Positions 51,501 to 59,162 of a stretch of DNA of 64,000 bases are shown piece after piece. Each line of letters begins with the position of its first letter. Position 1 is the first letter of the stretch. A program made the translations under genes and the position numbers. This DNA is from Centropus unirufus (taxonomy: Eukaryota; Chordata; Aves; Cuculiformes; Centropidae): the NCBI GenBank assembly GCA_013397695.1, contig VYZI01000207.1, forward strand, positions 524,350 to 588,349. The letters are read 5' to 3'. The notes below the pieces were generated by a model. The model was given only the letters and a program-made list of their open reading frames with translations. It searched no databases and was not told the origin of the DNA.

Positions 51501-54500
51501 TTGTGGGCTGGCGCAGCACTTTTGTCTGAATGCATGTTTTGGCTGAATGGCTATATAGATGTATGGGATGCTTAATTATTCCCTTTTTCTGTGGTAAGGT
51601 GACAGAATTGCTTGCTTCACTGGTGCATGATCATTTAGCATAGCCTTATAATGCAGCCCGTTTCTTGAATAATATAATAGGGCACTGCTCTCCTCATATG
51701 AGAGGAAGCTACATGTAAACCAAATGCATATCCCACATAAAATCTCTGAGTGAAGTTGAACGTTATTGATAGACCCTCGTGGGTGAAAGCTTGAGTTGGC
51801 AACAAACAGAAGAGCGCGGGACCCTGCAACACATCTGTAACTTGCAATTTCCATGACAAAAATCTCCTTGTGGAGACAGTAAGCAATGGTGATTGCAGTG
51901 CCTGGTGGGTACTGAGAGGAGGAATCCAAGTTCATTCCAGTCAAGCCAACTTTAGATCTGGAGAGAGCTCAAGTCTGCTTCAGGGTTCATTATCCCTCTT
52001 GATGGGGACTAGCTAATTAGCTGAGACACAACATCATTCTGCTGCAGTTATCCAGCTTCCCAGACCCAAGTGTTGCACTGAGCCTCAGCAGCAAACTAAC
52101 CTGAGCAGTGCGTGCTTGGGTACCCCAGCAGAAGAAGCCCTGTCGCAGGGAAGGCTTTTTCTATCTCAGACCTGTGTTCTCTAATGTTGTTTATGTTCTG
52201 TGAAATACACACAACTAGATAATGATTTCAAAAGCTTTTTTTTTTTTAGTTCATTTGAGAAGTTATGCTGTTGTTTCTGTGTGCATCATCCCTATTTTGT
52301 GTAGGCAGCTGTATTCTAGGCTGTGGGAATGATCTAGTGCAGAATTTCTGTTGTAGTGCATTGAAGATACATCTCCAGATCTGGAAGGAGATTTTGGAAA
52401 TTCCAAGCCACCTGATTATTTTTCACACCTTTATTATGTCCTGATGATACAGCTGAGCCTCTAAGAACCCAGCTGATGAGTACATGTGTTCTGAGTCCTT
52501 CAACAGCTCTTTTCAGCATGCCTCTTTTATTTCCTAGTATGCACCTGTGTTGTACACAAGCGCTGCCATCATCTCATTGTTACAGCTTGCACGTGCCAAA
52601 ACAATACTAACAAGACCGAGCTCAAGGTAAAGTCATGTTGGTTATTTTGGGTCATCATAGTTTGTGAACCTTCAGGGTTGTCTGGCTTGCTGAGGGTTGT
52701 CCTATAGCAGAATTTACTCTGTTATCTTTATTAATGGGTTTAAACATGAGAAAGCATGATGGGGATATGCATAAAGGCCATGCAATATCATATGATTGTT
52801 CTTCTGTTCATGCCAATAACTGGTTGGACTAGCACATGGTTTGAGGAAGCAGGGTGGTTTTATTGGAAGACGTCAAGAAATTGCAAACCCACTGTTTTCC
52901 TTGTTAATTTTCTTTCGTGATAAACTGTTGTTATACAAACTTGGTGCCTGGTTATTAATGTGGATTTGTCTGGCTTTAAAATCTCTTTGGCAGGTCTCTA
53001 TTTTCTTGTAATTTAAAGTGTCCATTTAGTCATTGCTCCACACCTTTATGAAATTATTTATGTTGTAATAAGGAACCCTTGCATAACTCACATTTCTACA
53101 GGTTTTCTTTCTTGCTAGTATTGGCTGTATTTGACAGGAGTAACATCCTCACTTAAGACTGCCCTCTACACTGCACATCTCATTTCTTTAACTGGAAATT
53201 GTTCCATAACTATTTGAGGAAAAGTCAATTGAAATAATTTTAACTGGGAGGTAGCTCTGGATGGTGTGCCATGCAGAAACCTGCCTTCCAGTGCAGACAG
53301 CAATTCCCTTTGCTTGTTATTTCTTGCCTTCAAACTACTGAGCTGGACTTCTTAAAATGATCCCATGCCAAACCAGATGAAAAGAAGTTAAAATCCTTAA
53401 GGCTAAAGTACAAGTGAAATGGTGAGTCTGCTCACCCCCTTTTTAGGATTGTGAAGGGTTTATAACACCTCCAAGATACTTTAAAAGAAGATGGAGAGAA
53501 GGCATGGGTTACTTTAAACACGGTTTTTCAGTTATGTCTATGACTTTTCTTTGTGAAATTGTGGGCTCCCCATCAGTCTTCCAGGTTCTACATGTTGAGA
53601 CAGAAAATGAAGTAATGAAGAGGTTAAATGGGGATGGGTTTCTTCAGCCCATCTAATATTTTCTTAGGTGTCTTCAAGATCTGCATGATTACTGTTGGAA
53701 AAGAACAAGATTAGAAAGGAGATTTAATAAAATCAAAATTTGACCTATAGTTACGTGTTTACACATAGTATGCAAATTAATAATTGGAAAACTGATTAGC
53801 CACAAGATTCTGTAGCTAGCGTAACCTATATGTGGCACTTAGGTGTGATAGGTTTGTGATGAGATAACCCACACTTCTACTTCTAGCTTATTTTTAAGAA
53901 TTTAAAATTAGATTGGCAGCCTTGTTTAAAATGTGCTTTGTCAGGTAGTCCAGCCTGACTGGCAAGGAAGTTAGAGCAGGCTCACAGCAGGTGAGGCTGG
54001 TCACTTGCAGTAAACCTCAGTGAGGTGATGGATTTGGGACCTCTTCTGAGCTGAAATTATTTTCATAGTTTTGCACTCAAGTGCCTGTATGTAAATGAAT
54101 ATCAGCATGCGCATATTTATAAATATATATGTGTGTATATATACCTATCTATATAAAAAAATCTGTGCTTCTCTTTTGATGCCTCAGGTGACTGAGCAGA
54201 GGTTTGGAATCAACATTCCTCATAAGTTCAGAGTCCACAACTACAAGGTCCCGACTTTCTGTGACCACTGCGGTTCCTTGCTCTGGGGAATCATGCGACA
54301 GGGCCTGCAGTGTAAAAGTGAGCAGCTTCTTACTGTAACCTTTTCACAAAATACATGTATTTTTAGACTATTGATGCATTGTGTGGGCTTGATTTGTGCA
54401 ACCTTGAAGAGAAAGCTGAGCAATGAATACTCATCTTTGCAAGAGATAACAAAAACACTGATCTACTTTTTAATCTCAGGCTTCCAGAAGAACTCTACTT

Positions 54501-57500
54501 TGCACTCTCATCACAGCTTTGTTTAATTGGCATTATTGAAAATATTCTTGGTACTGCTGCTTCCTGTATTAATTTTTCCTTTTACCTGAAAGCTTTTCCT
54601 CATCTTACAAGATAAGGCAATGGAAATGATGAGGGGATAAAAAGGACGTTGCTTTAGGTTGAATACCCTGTCTGTCACGCTGTTAACTGATGACCGAGCA
54701 CGTCCTGGTATTACAGTTTTGTTTCAGTGATCCAAACTGTGTGGGCAACAGTTTCCATTTACCTGCTTCTCCCACAAGAGGGTGCATGTGGGTTCTCGAG
54801 GAAAGCGAGGAAGATTTTTGTTTCCCATTGAATATATCTTTAAATTAGATACCTACAAATGCAGGGGAAGTTTGTTGCAAATTCTGTGGTATTCTAAATC
54901 CTAATCTTACCTGCAGGCATAGCTGCAGTGGTATCTATATACCTGACAAACGAGTGCTTATGAATAGCTTCAGGCAATATGGCATCCTACTCGGAAAGTT
55001 TGGGTTATTTTTCTGATTTTCAGCAGTTTACGCTTTTATGAGAGTCCTCTTTTTTTTTCTGTTGAGATCAGTGGCAAAAATCCTTTAGTTTAAAGATGTG
55101 GCTTAGGTCCATACGTGTATACTTCCTGAAGCAGAATTGTGAAATTATTTCTCAGTAATAAATCCCTCCAAGTTATTTTAATTGTGCCTTTGATTTTACT
55201 TTCCTTCCCTACCACCACCACTGTCAGTCTGTAAAATGAACGTCCACATTCGATGCCAAGCAAACGTTGCACCAAACTGTGGGGTGAACTCAGCAGAACT
55301 TGCTAAAACCTTGGCATGCATGGGTCTGCAACCAGGAAGCATTTCCCCGAATTCGGTGAGTCTTTTTTTTCCCCTCCTTTATTTAAAACACTGACAATAG
55401 AGTCTTTATATGGATGTAGGAGAAATTAGAGGCTTCAGTTATGGCAGATGGCATCGGGAGGTGAACTGCATGGATGGGTTGATACTCTGTGGCTTGTGGC
55501 AAAGAGTTCACCTGGAAAATGGGTGTCTTATATCCAGGTTTACCCTGATGGAGGCTTTAGTCTTCATGGTGCTTCATGCACCATGGTGGTGTTACTCCAT
55601 TCATGCTTCATGGTGGTGTTACTCCATTGAGTCTTTTATCTGTTTGGCATGGATGAGAGGACAGAAAGACAGACCCCAGACTAATTAACGGGCTGTATAA
55701 TTCATGCCATACTTTCTTTTTACCTTTTCCATAAGCACAAATGCACTGTCTGCATATGTGGCTTGGAATAGAGCATAAGAGAAGCTCCGCAAGAGGCCTA
55801 GGTTCCCTTCCCTGCTTTGTCACTGTTTTTCTGAGTGATTTTGAGGAAACCATTTCACTCTTAGCTACAGTTGCCCCAGCTAAAATCTGTGGTCCCTGTC
55901 AACACAACTCAAGCTCAGGTCTTTGCTGCCTAAGCCAGGGTCCTAATGAGATTATTGCCAGGGATTGGACATATGTGTACAACTTCAGTTTGACAGTATT
56001 TAGGGCATCCTACAAATCCAGTTGTTGAATATCTGAGTCTATTCTGAGTTTAAAACACTCTGTAACAGCTTGAGTGAAAATGCCATAAAGTGTAATAGAA
56101 ATCAGAGTTGTAATTTGATAGGAAGTTTTCACTGTGTTTCCTTTGCTAGCAGTTTTGAAAAAATGAGTTTACTTAAAAATACAAGACCCCATAATAAAAT
56201 GTTGGTTTATTTACCTTTATTTCATAAAAAAAGTAAATATTAAAACCCAAAACATACTTCCAGAGTTGGTATACCTTGTCATACAGTTAATCAGCTATAT
56301 GGGTTGACCACGTGATATTCTATCAGCCTAGCCTGCTCATTAGATTGTGCTGCCCCTTTTGGTTATAATTGGTTTGTAGCAAATGAGACTTCCCTGTCTT
56401 TGCTTTTCATGTTGTAGCAGTACAGGAGGACATTTATCCTGGCAGTTACAGGGAAACACAAGTCTCATGCTTCCTTCTCCATTCTGTAAAAATCGGTCCT
56501 TGTTAGCATTTGTTGTATGACCAATCTGTACATCAAAAGGAGATGAAATCAGGAAAATTAAAATATGTGTTTAGTGTTTAACAATATCCTGTTGTTATTT
56601 GTGAGCCAAAGGGCCTAGGTAAGGGTCCTGTCTCTGTTGTAAGATGAAATCTATTGGGATTTTTGCTGGGTGCTTTCCTAAATGCAGTCAGTTCTATCCC
56701 CATGGCTGAGGTTGCAATTTCTGTGGCAGTGAGACAAGTCTCCTGTGCTGGAAGAGTTTTGCTTTACAACAAAGTTGTCACAAGGTGGTGCTCAAGAAGT
56801 CCGTGTGACTTAGTTCAGACTAATAAGCAGAATAAAAGTACTCGTGGTTTATACGCATACTTATACCTGGAGAGCTGTCAACAGAGGTTGACTCGATCTT
56901 TGTATACTGCAAAAGCAGAAGCTCTAGAATTGTGTGCTTATACTGGGTAGAGTTCCTGAAAATGCGGACACCTCAGTGCTGGGGTGGGAATGAACAGCCT
57001 TCCATTGAATTTTCGGTAGCGGAGGAGGCCAGCAGCCCAGCTGTGGGAAAGAAAAATATTTTGAAACTTGGGTCCCACTGAACTGAGCTTTGAGGAGTGC
57101 CTTAAGATTAGGGAGAAACCTAAGAGATTCTGATGAAATCTGCTCGGGTTCTAGATCTCCCCAGCACTTTGTATATTGCAGAAATTGTGCAGTCTTCTGC
57201 TCCCTGGTGTTAGAGAGGAGACCTGGATTTCCACACTCATTGTCTCATTTTTCCAGGGAGTGAGGCTGGAGAGAAGCAAGCTTGCCTCTTGGATCTGCTG
57301 GGCAGAGGGGTTACAACTTAAAATGCCCACGTCAGGAACCAGCGTTGACATCTTAGCGCAACTCCAATATGTTTTCTGTTCTGGTGGCCATACAGTGTAT
57401 CTGAACGGGTCCTAATTGCCTGGGTTGGTGGGCTGACTACTTGTGTACACCTCTGAGGTAAATGTTTGATTTCTGTGCAGAATGATAATTAATTTACTTT

Positions 57501-58568
57501 CCTTCTCAGAAACTGGTTTCAAGATCTTCTTTGAGGCACCAGGGAAAAAGCAGCCTGAAAGACAGCAACAACGTTAGTGAAAGTTCAGCAAGCAAACTTG
57601 GAATCAAAGACTTAACCTTCCTTCGTGTATTGGGAAAGGGCAGTTTTGGAAAGGTGAGAGTTATTTGTGGCTCTTTTGGGGAAAAACACATTCCTTTTTT
57701 AAGAAACTCCAAAATAAATGATGTTGTTTCATTATGAGGCACACAGACGGTCCAGTGGAGTCTGTTTTTGTGTGACAAGGTTGGTTTACAGAGAGCAAGG
57801 ATGCAAGGGAAGAGAAAGCAAGCTGACAGCAAAATGAAGAGTTGGCTATCACAAGAAAGAAATCAACAACCAAAGGGGCAGCTGCATGCCAGGGCCCATA
57901 CCAGAAATTTTGACTGTGTTAGCGCTTGTTTGGGCAGCATTTCTTGGAACATGTAAAGACTTTTCCTTTAAAGGAAAAACGTCAGTGGATTCAAATGCAG
58001 TGAGGTGGAGGTTTCGTTTCTCTGCTTTGCCACAAAAGCCAATGTCAAATGGGGCATTTGAATTTGATAACTGAGGAGGGAAGGCGGGGTGGGGGCTAGG
58101 TGGCACTGCTCAGGGGGTTTGCCCTGACACACTGGATGATCTTTGACCACCTAGTCCCATGCCAGAGGTCGGAGCAACGTGTGTGGGCATTTCTGTCTGG
58201 AGAAGCCTGCTGCTGTGGTGTATGTGCCATTGAGTGTACACTGATGGGCATTCTAACAGGCTGACTCAATTGCATCCACAAGCCTGGTCATGAGATAAGT
58301 GACCTTTCTAGTGGGAGAACATGCAAGAGGTTCCATGTTGCTCATAGAAACTGAGGGCTCAGCCCTTGCTCTTTCACCCTCTCCTTTGGTTTAGGTGATG
58401 CTTGCCAAGATGAAAGAGAGTGGGCAGCTCTATGCAGTGAAGGTGTTGAAGAAGGACATCATTCTCCAAGATGATGATGTTGAGTGCACCATGACAGAGA
58501 AACGCATCCTTTCCTTAGCAAGAAACCACCCATTCCTCACCAAGCTCTACTGTTGCTTCCAGACTCCC
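159..58568 (+). CDS. PRKCH: Protein kinase C eta, nine joined exons, 3' end outside window
   Basis: The coding sequence joins 159-518, 28332-28395, 50216-50366, 51188-51222, 52538-52626, 54188-54317, 55228-55355, 57510-57653 and 58395-58568. These total 1275 nt (425 codons) with no internal stop, and every intron is GT-AG. The product is a Ser/Thr kinase of the novel PKC class, which is activated by diacylglycerol and does not need calcium. Approximate domains are: C2-like 1-141, pseudosubstrate 155-165 with Ala160 in the phospho-acceptor position, C1A His171-Cys221, C1B His245-Cys294, Ser-rich hinge about 315-350, Gly-rich loop 361-366 and ATP lysine Lys383. The text matches mammalian PKC eta far better than PKC epsilon, especially the start MKFNGYL and the QPTRWSLRHSLF stretch. 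Family members are about 680 residues, so roughly 260 C-terminal residues lie beyond 64000, including the catalytic loop, activation loop and hydrophobic motif. The gene identity is secure; transcript ends are not visible. Confidence 0.96.
519..14788 (+). other. PRKCH intron 1, first part
   Basis: This is non-coding intron sequence. I found no exon, no recognisable RNA gene and no clear CR1 copy here. The 5' 200 bases are still GC-rich. From about 3600 to 4160 the sequence is AT-rich with TAAT-type motifs. From 5240 to 6250 it is more GC-rich and has long open frames on both strands that resemble no family I know. The stretch 6270-6530 is again AT-rich. The stretch 14725-14760 is T-rich. The rest appears to be ordinary unique intron DNA. 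Confidence 0.8.
14789..15331 (-). mobile_element. Solo LTR of an avian ERVL-like endogenous retrovirus
   Basis: The block starts TGTTGTAGTTTAACCCC on the + strand and ends near AAACCAGCA. It matches the general form of a common avian ERVL-like LTR that I recognise by eye. On the minus strand it has a TATA-like box (TATAAA, from + 15042-15047) followed by an ATTAAA poly(A) signal (from + 14915-14920), so the LTR sense strand is minus, antisense to PRKCH. No retroviral coding or primer-binding sequence is seen on either side, so this is a lone LTR left by recombination. The right edge could be 15331 or 15334. Flanking pentamers (ACAAC and CCACC) match only in part, so no clean target duplication is claimed. 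Confidence 0.72.
17605..17727 (+). mobile_element. CR1 LINE 3'-end fragment
   Basis: The order of a CR1 3' UTR is readable: GGCCAAGTTGGATGAGG, then a CAACCTTCCAGTGGAAGG-like box, then GGAACTAGATGACTTTTAAGG, TTCCTTCCAACC and a terminal CATTCTGTGAT. This is a short, diverged, 5'-truncated copy in the same orientation as PRKCH. The left edge is approximate. Confidence 0.82.
18592..18687. repeat. Tandem repeat, four copies of a 24-bp unit
   Basis: Four copies of a 24-bp unit (GTTGATTGAATAG then AAATAAATATG) run head to tail at 18592, 18616, 18640 and 18664, without mismatches as read. A degenerate partial copy (GTTGATTGACCTGTTG) lies just before, near 18571. Because 24 is a multiple of three, the minus strand reads as an eight-residue repeat, but this looks like intronic minisatellite DNA rather than a gene. 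Confidence 0.95.
23363..23421. repeat. Exact 29-bp direct duplication, period 30
   Basis: The 29-bp unit beginning GAACTTTTCCTTTGCC and ending CCAATACAG occurs at 23363-23391 and again at 23393-23421, identical in both. One base separates the copies. The unit is pyrimidine-rich and ends in CAG, so each copy looks like a 3' splice site although no exon follows. Confidence 0.95.
23864..24112 (-). mobile_element. CR1 LINE 3'-end fragment
   Basis: Read on the + strand it starts with the reverse of a CR1 tail (ATCATAGAATCACAGAATGG). It continues through CCCTGCCGTGGGCAGGGACACC, GGTTGCTCAAAGCCCC and CCTGGGCAACATGTGCCTCACC, and ends around CTCTTTCAGCTTAAAA. These are landmark stretches of the CR1 3' UTR and the end of its reverse-transcriptase frame. 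The copy is decayed and non-functional. Confidence 0.9.
24584..25110 (-). mobile_element. CR1 LINE fragment with remnant of the reverse-transcriptase C-terminus
   Basis: This CR1 copy of about 525 bp begins with the inverted tail (CACAGAATCACAGAATTACT) and extends into the end of ORF2. A minus-strand frame at 24682-24972 reads EKRRLRGDLITA and then FRLQIRKNFFTERVVRCWN, which are typical CR1 reverse-transcriptase C-terminal stretches. The frame is broken further on. It is in the same orientation as the copy about 470 bp to its left. Confidence 0.93.
28123..28272 (+). mobile_element. CR1 LINE 3' end close to exon 2
   Basis: Landmarks of the CR1 3' end appear in order: GGATGCCCCATCCCTG, GAGGCCAGGTTGGATAAGG, GTGGAAGGTGTCCCTGCCCA, then CTAACCCAAACCATTCTATGAG. 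The copy ends about 60 bp before exon 2, so it directly adjoins the acceptor region of intron 1. Confidence 0.92.
28332..28395 (+). CDS. PRKCH: PRKCH exon 2: end of the C2-like domain
   Basis: This 64-nt exon encodes residues 121-141 plus the first base of codon 142. It reads VDLEPEGKVFVVITLTGSF and then TE, which continues FEGW of exon 1 exactly as in mammalian PKC eta. The acceptor is TACTTTTTCAG (AG at 28330-28331), and a plausible branch region (CTAATG) lies about 25 nt upstream. The donor is GTAAGG at 28396. The exon enters at phase 0 and leaves after one base of a Gly codon that exon 3 completes. Confidence 0.96.
30175..30280. repeat. A-rich simple repeat between two 11-bp direct repeats
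   Basis: An A-rich tract built of AAAAATC/CCAAAAATC-type words runs from 30186 to 30266. It is bounded by TGGTTCAAACT at 30175-30185 and again at 30270-30280. The match extends upstream as AGT plus one mismatch. It looks like a slippage-derived repeat or the poly(A) remnant of a retrotransposed insert. Confidence 0.85.
30661..30691. repeat. CT run followed by 24 consecutive T
   Basis: A short CTCTCTC stretch leads into an uninterrupted T run at 30668-30691. This is simple low-complexity DNA with no associated element visible on either side. Confidence 0.95.
31188..31246 (+). mobile_element. Very short CR1 3'-terminal fragment
   Basis: The segment reads GATCTCAAAGGTCTTTTCCAGCCTGGTGATTCTATGAG, in pieces matching the last bases of CR1 (a GATCTTAGAGGTCTTTTCCAACC-like stretch followed by GATTCTATGA). 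Only the extreme 3' end is present. Confidence 0.7.
32556..32578. repeat. CT microsatellite
   Basis: An interrupted CT dinucleotide tract (CCTCTCCTCTCTCTCTCTCTC) lies in intron 2. Nothing suggests a function. Confidence 0.9.
36067..36105. repeat. Two poly(T) runs
   Basis: Runs of 11 T (36067-36077) and 18 T (36088-36105) are separated by AGGTTGTTTC. This is low-complexity intron sequence. On the minus strand it would be an interrupted poly(A), but no retroposed body was recognised next to it. Confidence 0.9.
38699..38833 (+). mobile_element. CR1 LINE 3'-end fragment
   Basis: The sequence runs from CAAAAAACATATAGATGTGGCAC through GTTGTTGGGCTGATGGTTGG and GGTCTTAGAGGTCTCTTCCAATC. It ends in the tandem tail GATTCTGTGATTCTATTCTG. 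The repeated tail words and the preceding GATGGTCTTAGAGG box are diagnostic of CR1. Confidence 0.93.
43695..43710. repeat. Short GT microsatellite
   Basis: GTGTGGGTGTGTGTGT lies in intron 2. It is an ordinary short dinucleotide tract. Confidence 0.85.
44180..44703 (+). mobile_element. CR1 LINE fragment, about 520 bp
   Basis: This copy covers the end of the reverse-transcriptase frame and the 3' UTR. Landmarks are TGTGTTCAGTTTTGGGCCCC, GTCTGGAGAAGAGGCTGAGG, CAAGTTGTATCAGGGGAAG, CACTGGAACAGATGCCCAGG and the terminal GATGATCTTAAAAGGTC followed by CTATGATTCTGTGA. Several frameshifts and stops break the frame. It is in the same orientation as PRKCH. Confidence 0.93.
47225..47330 (+). repeat. Possible ancient CR1-like scrap
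   Basis: The stretch around GGCAGGATGCTGAACTAGATGGACC and the following TGTTCTGATGTAG resembles the GCTGGACTAGATGGACC(T)TTGGTCTGA motif found in old amniote LINE 3' ends. The match is short and decayed, so this is tentative. Confidence 0.4.
48821..49465 (-). mobile_element. CR1 LINE fragment with a 180-codon open frame (reverse-transcriptase tail)
   Basis: The + strand begins with the inverted CR1 3' end (AAATGATTTGGATTGGAAGG). A minus-strand frame at 48910-49452 stays open for 180 codons and reads ALVRPHLGYCVQL, NLFNQVQRRITKMIKGLE, LKEDRLRLDIRKKIFTLRVV and HWHRLPRGVVDAHFW. These are the conserved C-terminal stretches of CR1 ORF2. The catalytic reverse-transcriptase core and endonuclease are absent, so the copy is 5'-truncated and cannot move. 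It lacks an obvious stop-ridden decay pattern, which suggests moderate age. Confidence 0.94.
49594..49872 (+). mobile_element. CR1 LINE 3'-end fragment, inverted relative to its neighbour
   Basis: Landmarks run from TCTTCTCCCAAGTGGCAAGTG through GGATATTAGGAAAAACTTC, GGAACAGGCTGCTCAGGG and CATCTCTGGAGGTGTTCAAA, to GATGATATTAGAGGTC and the tail GATGCTATGATTC. It lies about 130 bp from the opposite-strand copy at 48821-49465 and about 340 bp before exon 3. Confidence 0.94.
50216..50366 (+). CDS. PRKCH: PRKCH exon 3: pseudosubstrate and first half of C1A
   Basis: This 151-nt exon supplies two bases of Gly142, residues 143-191 and two bases of Trp192. It encodes the basic pseudosubstrate RKRQRAMRRRV (155-165), which occupies the active site in the resting kinase; Ala160 replaces the phospho-acceptor Ser/Thr. 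C1A then starts at His171 with HKFMATYLRQPTYCSHC, the His and first two Cys of a zinc-binding finger that binds diacylglycerol or phorbol ester at membranes. The acceptor is CTACACAG and the donor is GTAAGA, used so that the split TG/G rebuilds Trp192. Reading straight through would lose the finger. Confidence 0.96.
50367..51187 (+). other. PRKCH intron 3
   Basis: This 821-nt GT-AG intron has no repeat or gene that I recognise. The acceptor is GTTTTGTTTTGAACAG. Confidence 0.9.
51188..51222 (+). CDS. PRKCH: PRKCH exon 4: 35-nt microexon inside C1A
   Basis: This exon finishes Trp192, encodes GVFGKQGYQCQ (193-203) and leaves one base of Val204. The residues form the membrane-inserting loop region of C1A and the third zinc-ligand Cys. 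The acceptor is TTTTGAACAG and the donor is GTAAGG. Because 35 is not a multiple of three, skipping this exon would shift the frame. The phases on both sides and the match to the family make it certain despite the size. Confidence 0.95.
51223..52537 (+). other. PRKCH intron 4
   Basis: This 1315-nt GT-AG intron contains short T/A runs but no recognised repeat or gene. Some open frames extend from its 5' part (51287-51529), with no family match. The acceptor is CTCTTTTATTTCCTAG. Confidence 0.9.
52538..52626 (+). CDS. PRKCH: PRKCH exon 5: end of C1A and C1A-C1B linker
   Basis: This 89-nt exon completes Val204 and encodes residues 205-233. CTCVVHKRCHHLIVTACTC contains the last Cys/His zinc ligands of C1A, with the motif ending at Cys221. 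The linker QNNTNKTELK follows and is more variable than the finger. The donor GTAAAG at 52627 leaves phase 0. Its counterpart in mammals differs mainly in the linker, as expected. Confidence 0.95.
52627..54187 (+). other. PRKCH intron 5
   Basis: This 1561-nt GT-AG intron is AT-rich. A TA/TG-rich simple tract lies at about 54111-54155, just before the acceptor CTTCTCTTTTGATGCCTCAG. No mobile element was recognised. Confidence 0.88.
54111..54155. repeat. TA/TG-rich simple repeat near exon 6 acceptor
   Basis: An imperfect run of ATATTTATAAATATATATGT, TGTATATATACC and TATCTATATA ends about 33 nt before exon 6. Length changes here could alter the spacing of the branch point region. Confidence 0.85.
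54188..54317 (+). CDS. PRKCH: PRKCH exon 6: C1B zinc finger, first part
   Basis: This 130-nt exon encodes residues 234-276 plus one base of Ile277. VTEQRFGINIPHKF leads into C1B, which begins at His245; NYKVPTFCDHCGSLLWG and IMRQGLQCK provide the next zinc ligands and the diacylglycerol-binding groove with its Pro and Gly. The acceptor is GATGCCTCAG and the donor is GTGAGC at 54318. The frame stays open for about 200 nt into intron 6, but exon 7 restores the finger, so the read-through is not taken as coding. Confidence 0.96.
54318..55227 (+). other. PRKCH intron 6
   Basis: This 910-nt GT-AG intron has no recognised repeat or gene. The acceptor ACCACCACCACTGTCAG has a weak pyrimidine tract made largely of ACC triplets. 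Confidence 0.9.
55228..55355 (+). CDS. PRKCH: PRKCH exon 7: end of C1B and start of the hinge
   Basis: This 128-nt exon completes Ile277 and encodes residues 278-319. CKMNVHIRCQANVAPNC supplies the last zinc ligands of C1B, ending at Cys294. GVNSAELAKTLACMGLQPGS and ISPNS begin the hinge between regulatory and catalytic halves. The mammalian protein has Gly where this one has Cys in LACMG, a small lineage difference. The donor GTGAGT at 55356 leaves phase 0. Confidence 0.96.
55356..57509 (+). other. PRKCH intron 7
   Basis: This 2154-nt GT-AG intron contains a 20-bp exact duplication at 55582/55609 and AT-rich sequence around 56040-56280. No CR1 or gene was recognised. The acceptor is TACTTTCCTTCTCAG. 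Confidence 0.88.
55582..55628. repeat. Exact 20-bp duplication, period 27
   Basis: CATGGTGGTGTTACTCCATT occurs at 55582-55601 and 55609-55628. The surrounding words (CTTCATGGTGCTTCATGCACC) are related, so the area looks like a small, degenerating tandem array. Confidence 0.93.
57510..57653 (+). CDS. PRKCH: PRKCH exon 8: Ser-rich hinge and ATP-binding Gly loop
   Basis: This 144-nt exon encodes residues 320-367 in phase 0 on both sides. The first half, KLVSRSSLRHQGKSSLKDS and NNVSESSASK, is the variable hinge: Ser-rich, and visibly different from mammals. The second half, LGIKDLTFLRVLGKGSFGK, opens the kinase domain with the Gly-rich loop GKGSFG (Gly361, Gly363, Gly366). The donor GTGAGA follows directly after the loop lysine, so the intron splits the N-lobe. 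Confidence 0.96.
57654..58394 (+). other. PRKCH intron 8
   Basis: This 741-nt GT-AG intron has no recognised repeat or gene. The acceptor is CCCTCTCCTTTGGTTTAG. Confidence 0.9.
58395..58568 (+). CDS. PRKCH: PRKCH exon 9: kinase N-lobe with ATP lysine
   Basis: This 174-nt exon encodes residues 368-425. VMLAKMKESGQLYAVKVLKK includes Lys383, which anchors the ATP phosphates. DDDVECTMTEKRILSLA contains the Glu-bearing alpha-C region, and NHPFLTKLYCCFQTP reaches the beta-4/beta-5 strands. The donor GTAAGT at 58569 leaves phase 0. In the family the next residues are DRLFFVMEF; no sequence for them was found before 64000, so the exon 10 acceptor is outside the window. Confidence 0.96.
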
Positions 58569-59162
58569 GTAAGTATAGCCTAGGCAGCGGACAGCCTCCT
58601 GACACTGGCTGGCATGTTCAGGACAGGTCTCTCTCCTGTGTATTTGTTCCCTAGCCTGTTATAAATGGCCACTTTAGACCCAAGAGAAGCCTCTCTGCTC
58701 AAGGGTGAGGAGAGCTTTCTGCTGTATTCCACCTCTAACATCTGCTGGGCGTTTGGCAAACAAAAGCTTGGCTTGTTTTAAGCTCCCTAACAAATAATAA
58801 CAGGGACACCTTTCTTTGTGTCTTCCCTAGAAACATGAATGCTCTTCAGTATTTCCAGATGCATTTACATAAATGTCTACAGTCCTGCATTGTCCCCTGG
58901 TTGCTGTGGGATCTTGGGCCCTGCTGCCCCGCTACCTGAATTGTAATATCAAATTATCTGCATCAAATTATCTGCAAACTCAGTTAATTGTACTTGAAAG
59001 CAGATGTGGCCTCCAGTATCTACCAGCCTTTGTGTACTGCTCCAAACTGAATGATCTGTGGCTGCTGAAAAAGAGCTTACTGCCAGAGTTGATAGTGAAT
59101 CAGATCCAGGGACACCCCTCTTTTAGGTGCAGCCTCACCAGTGCCAAGCAGAGGGGATAATC

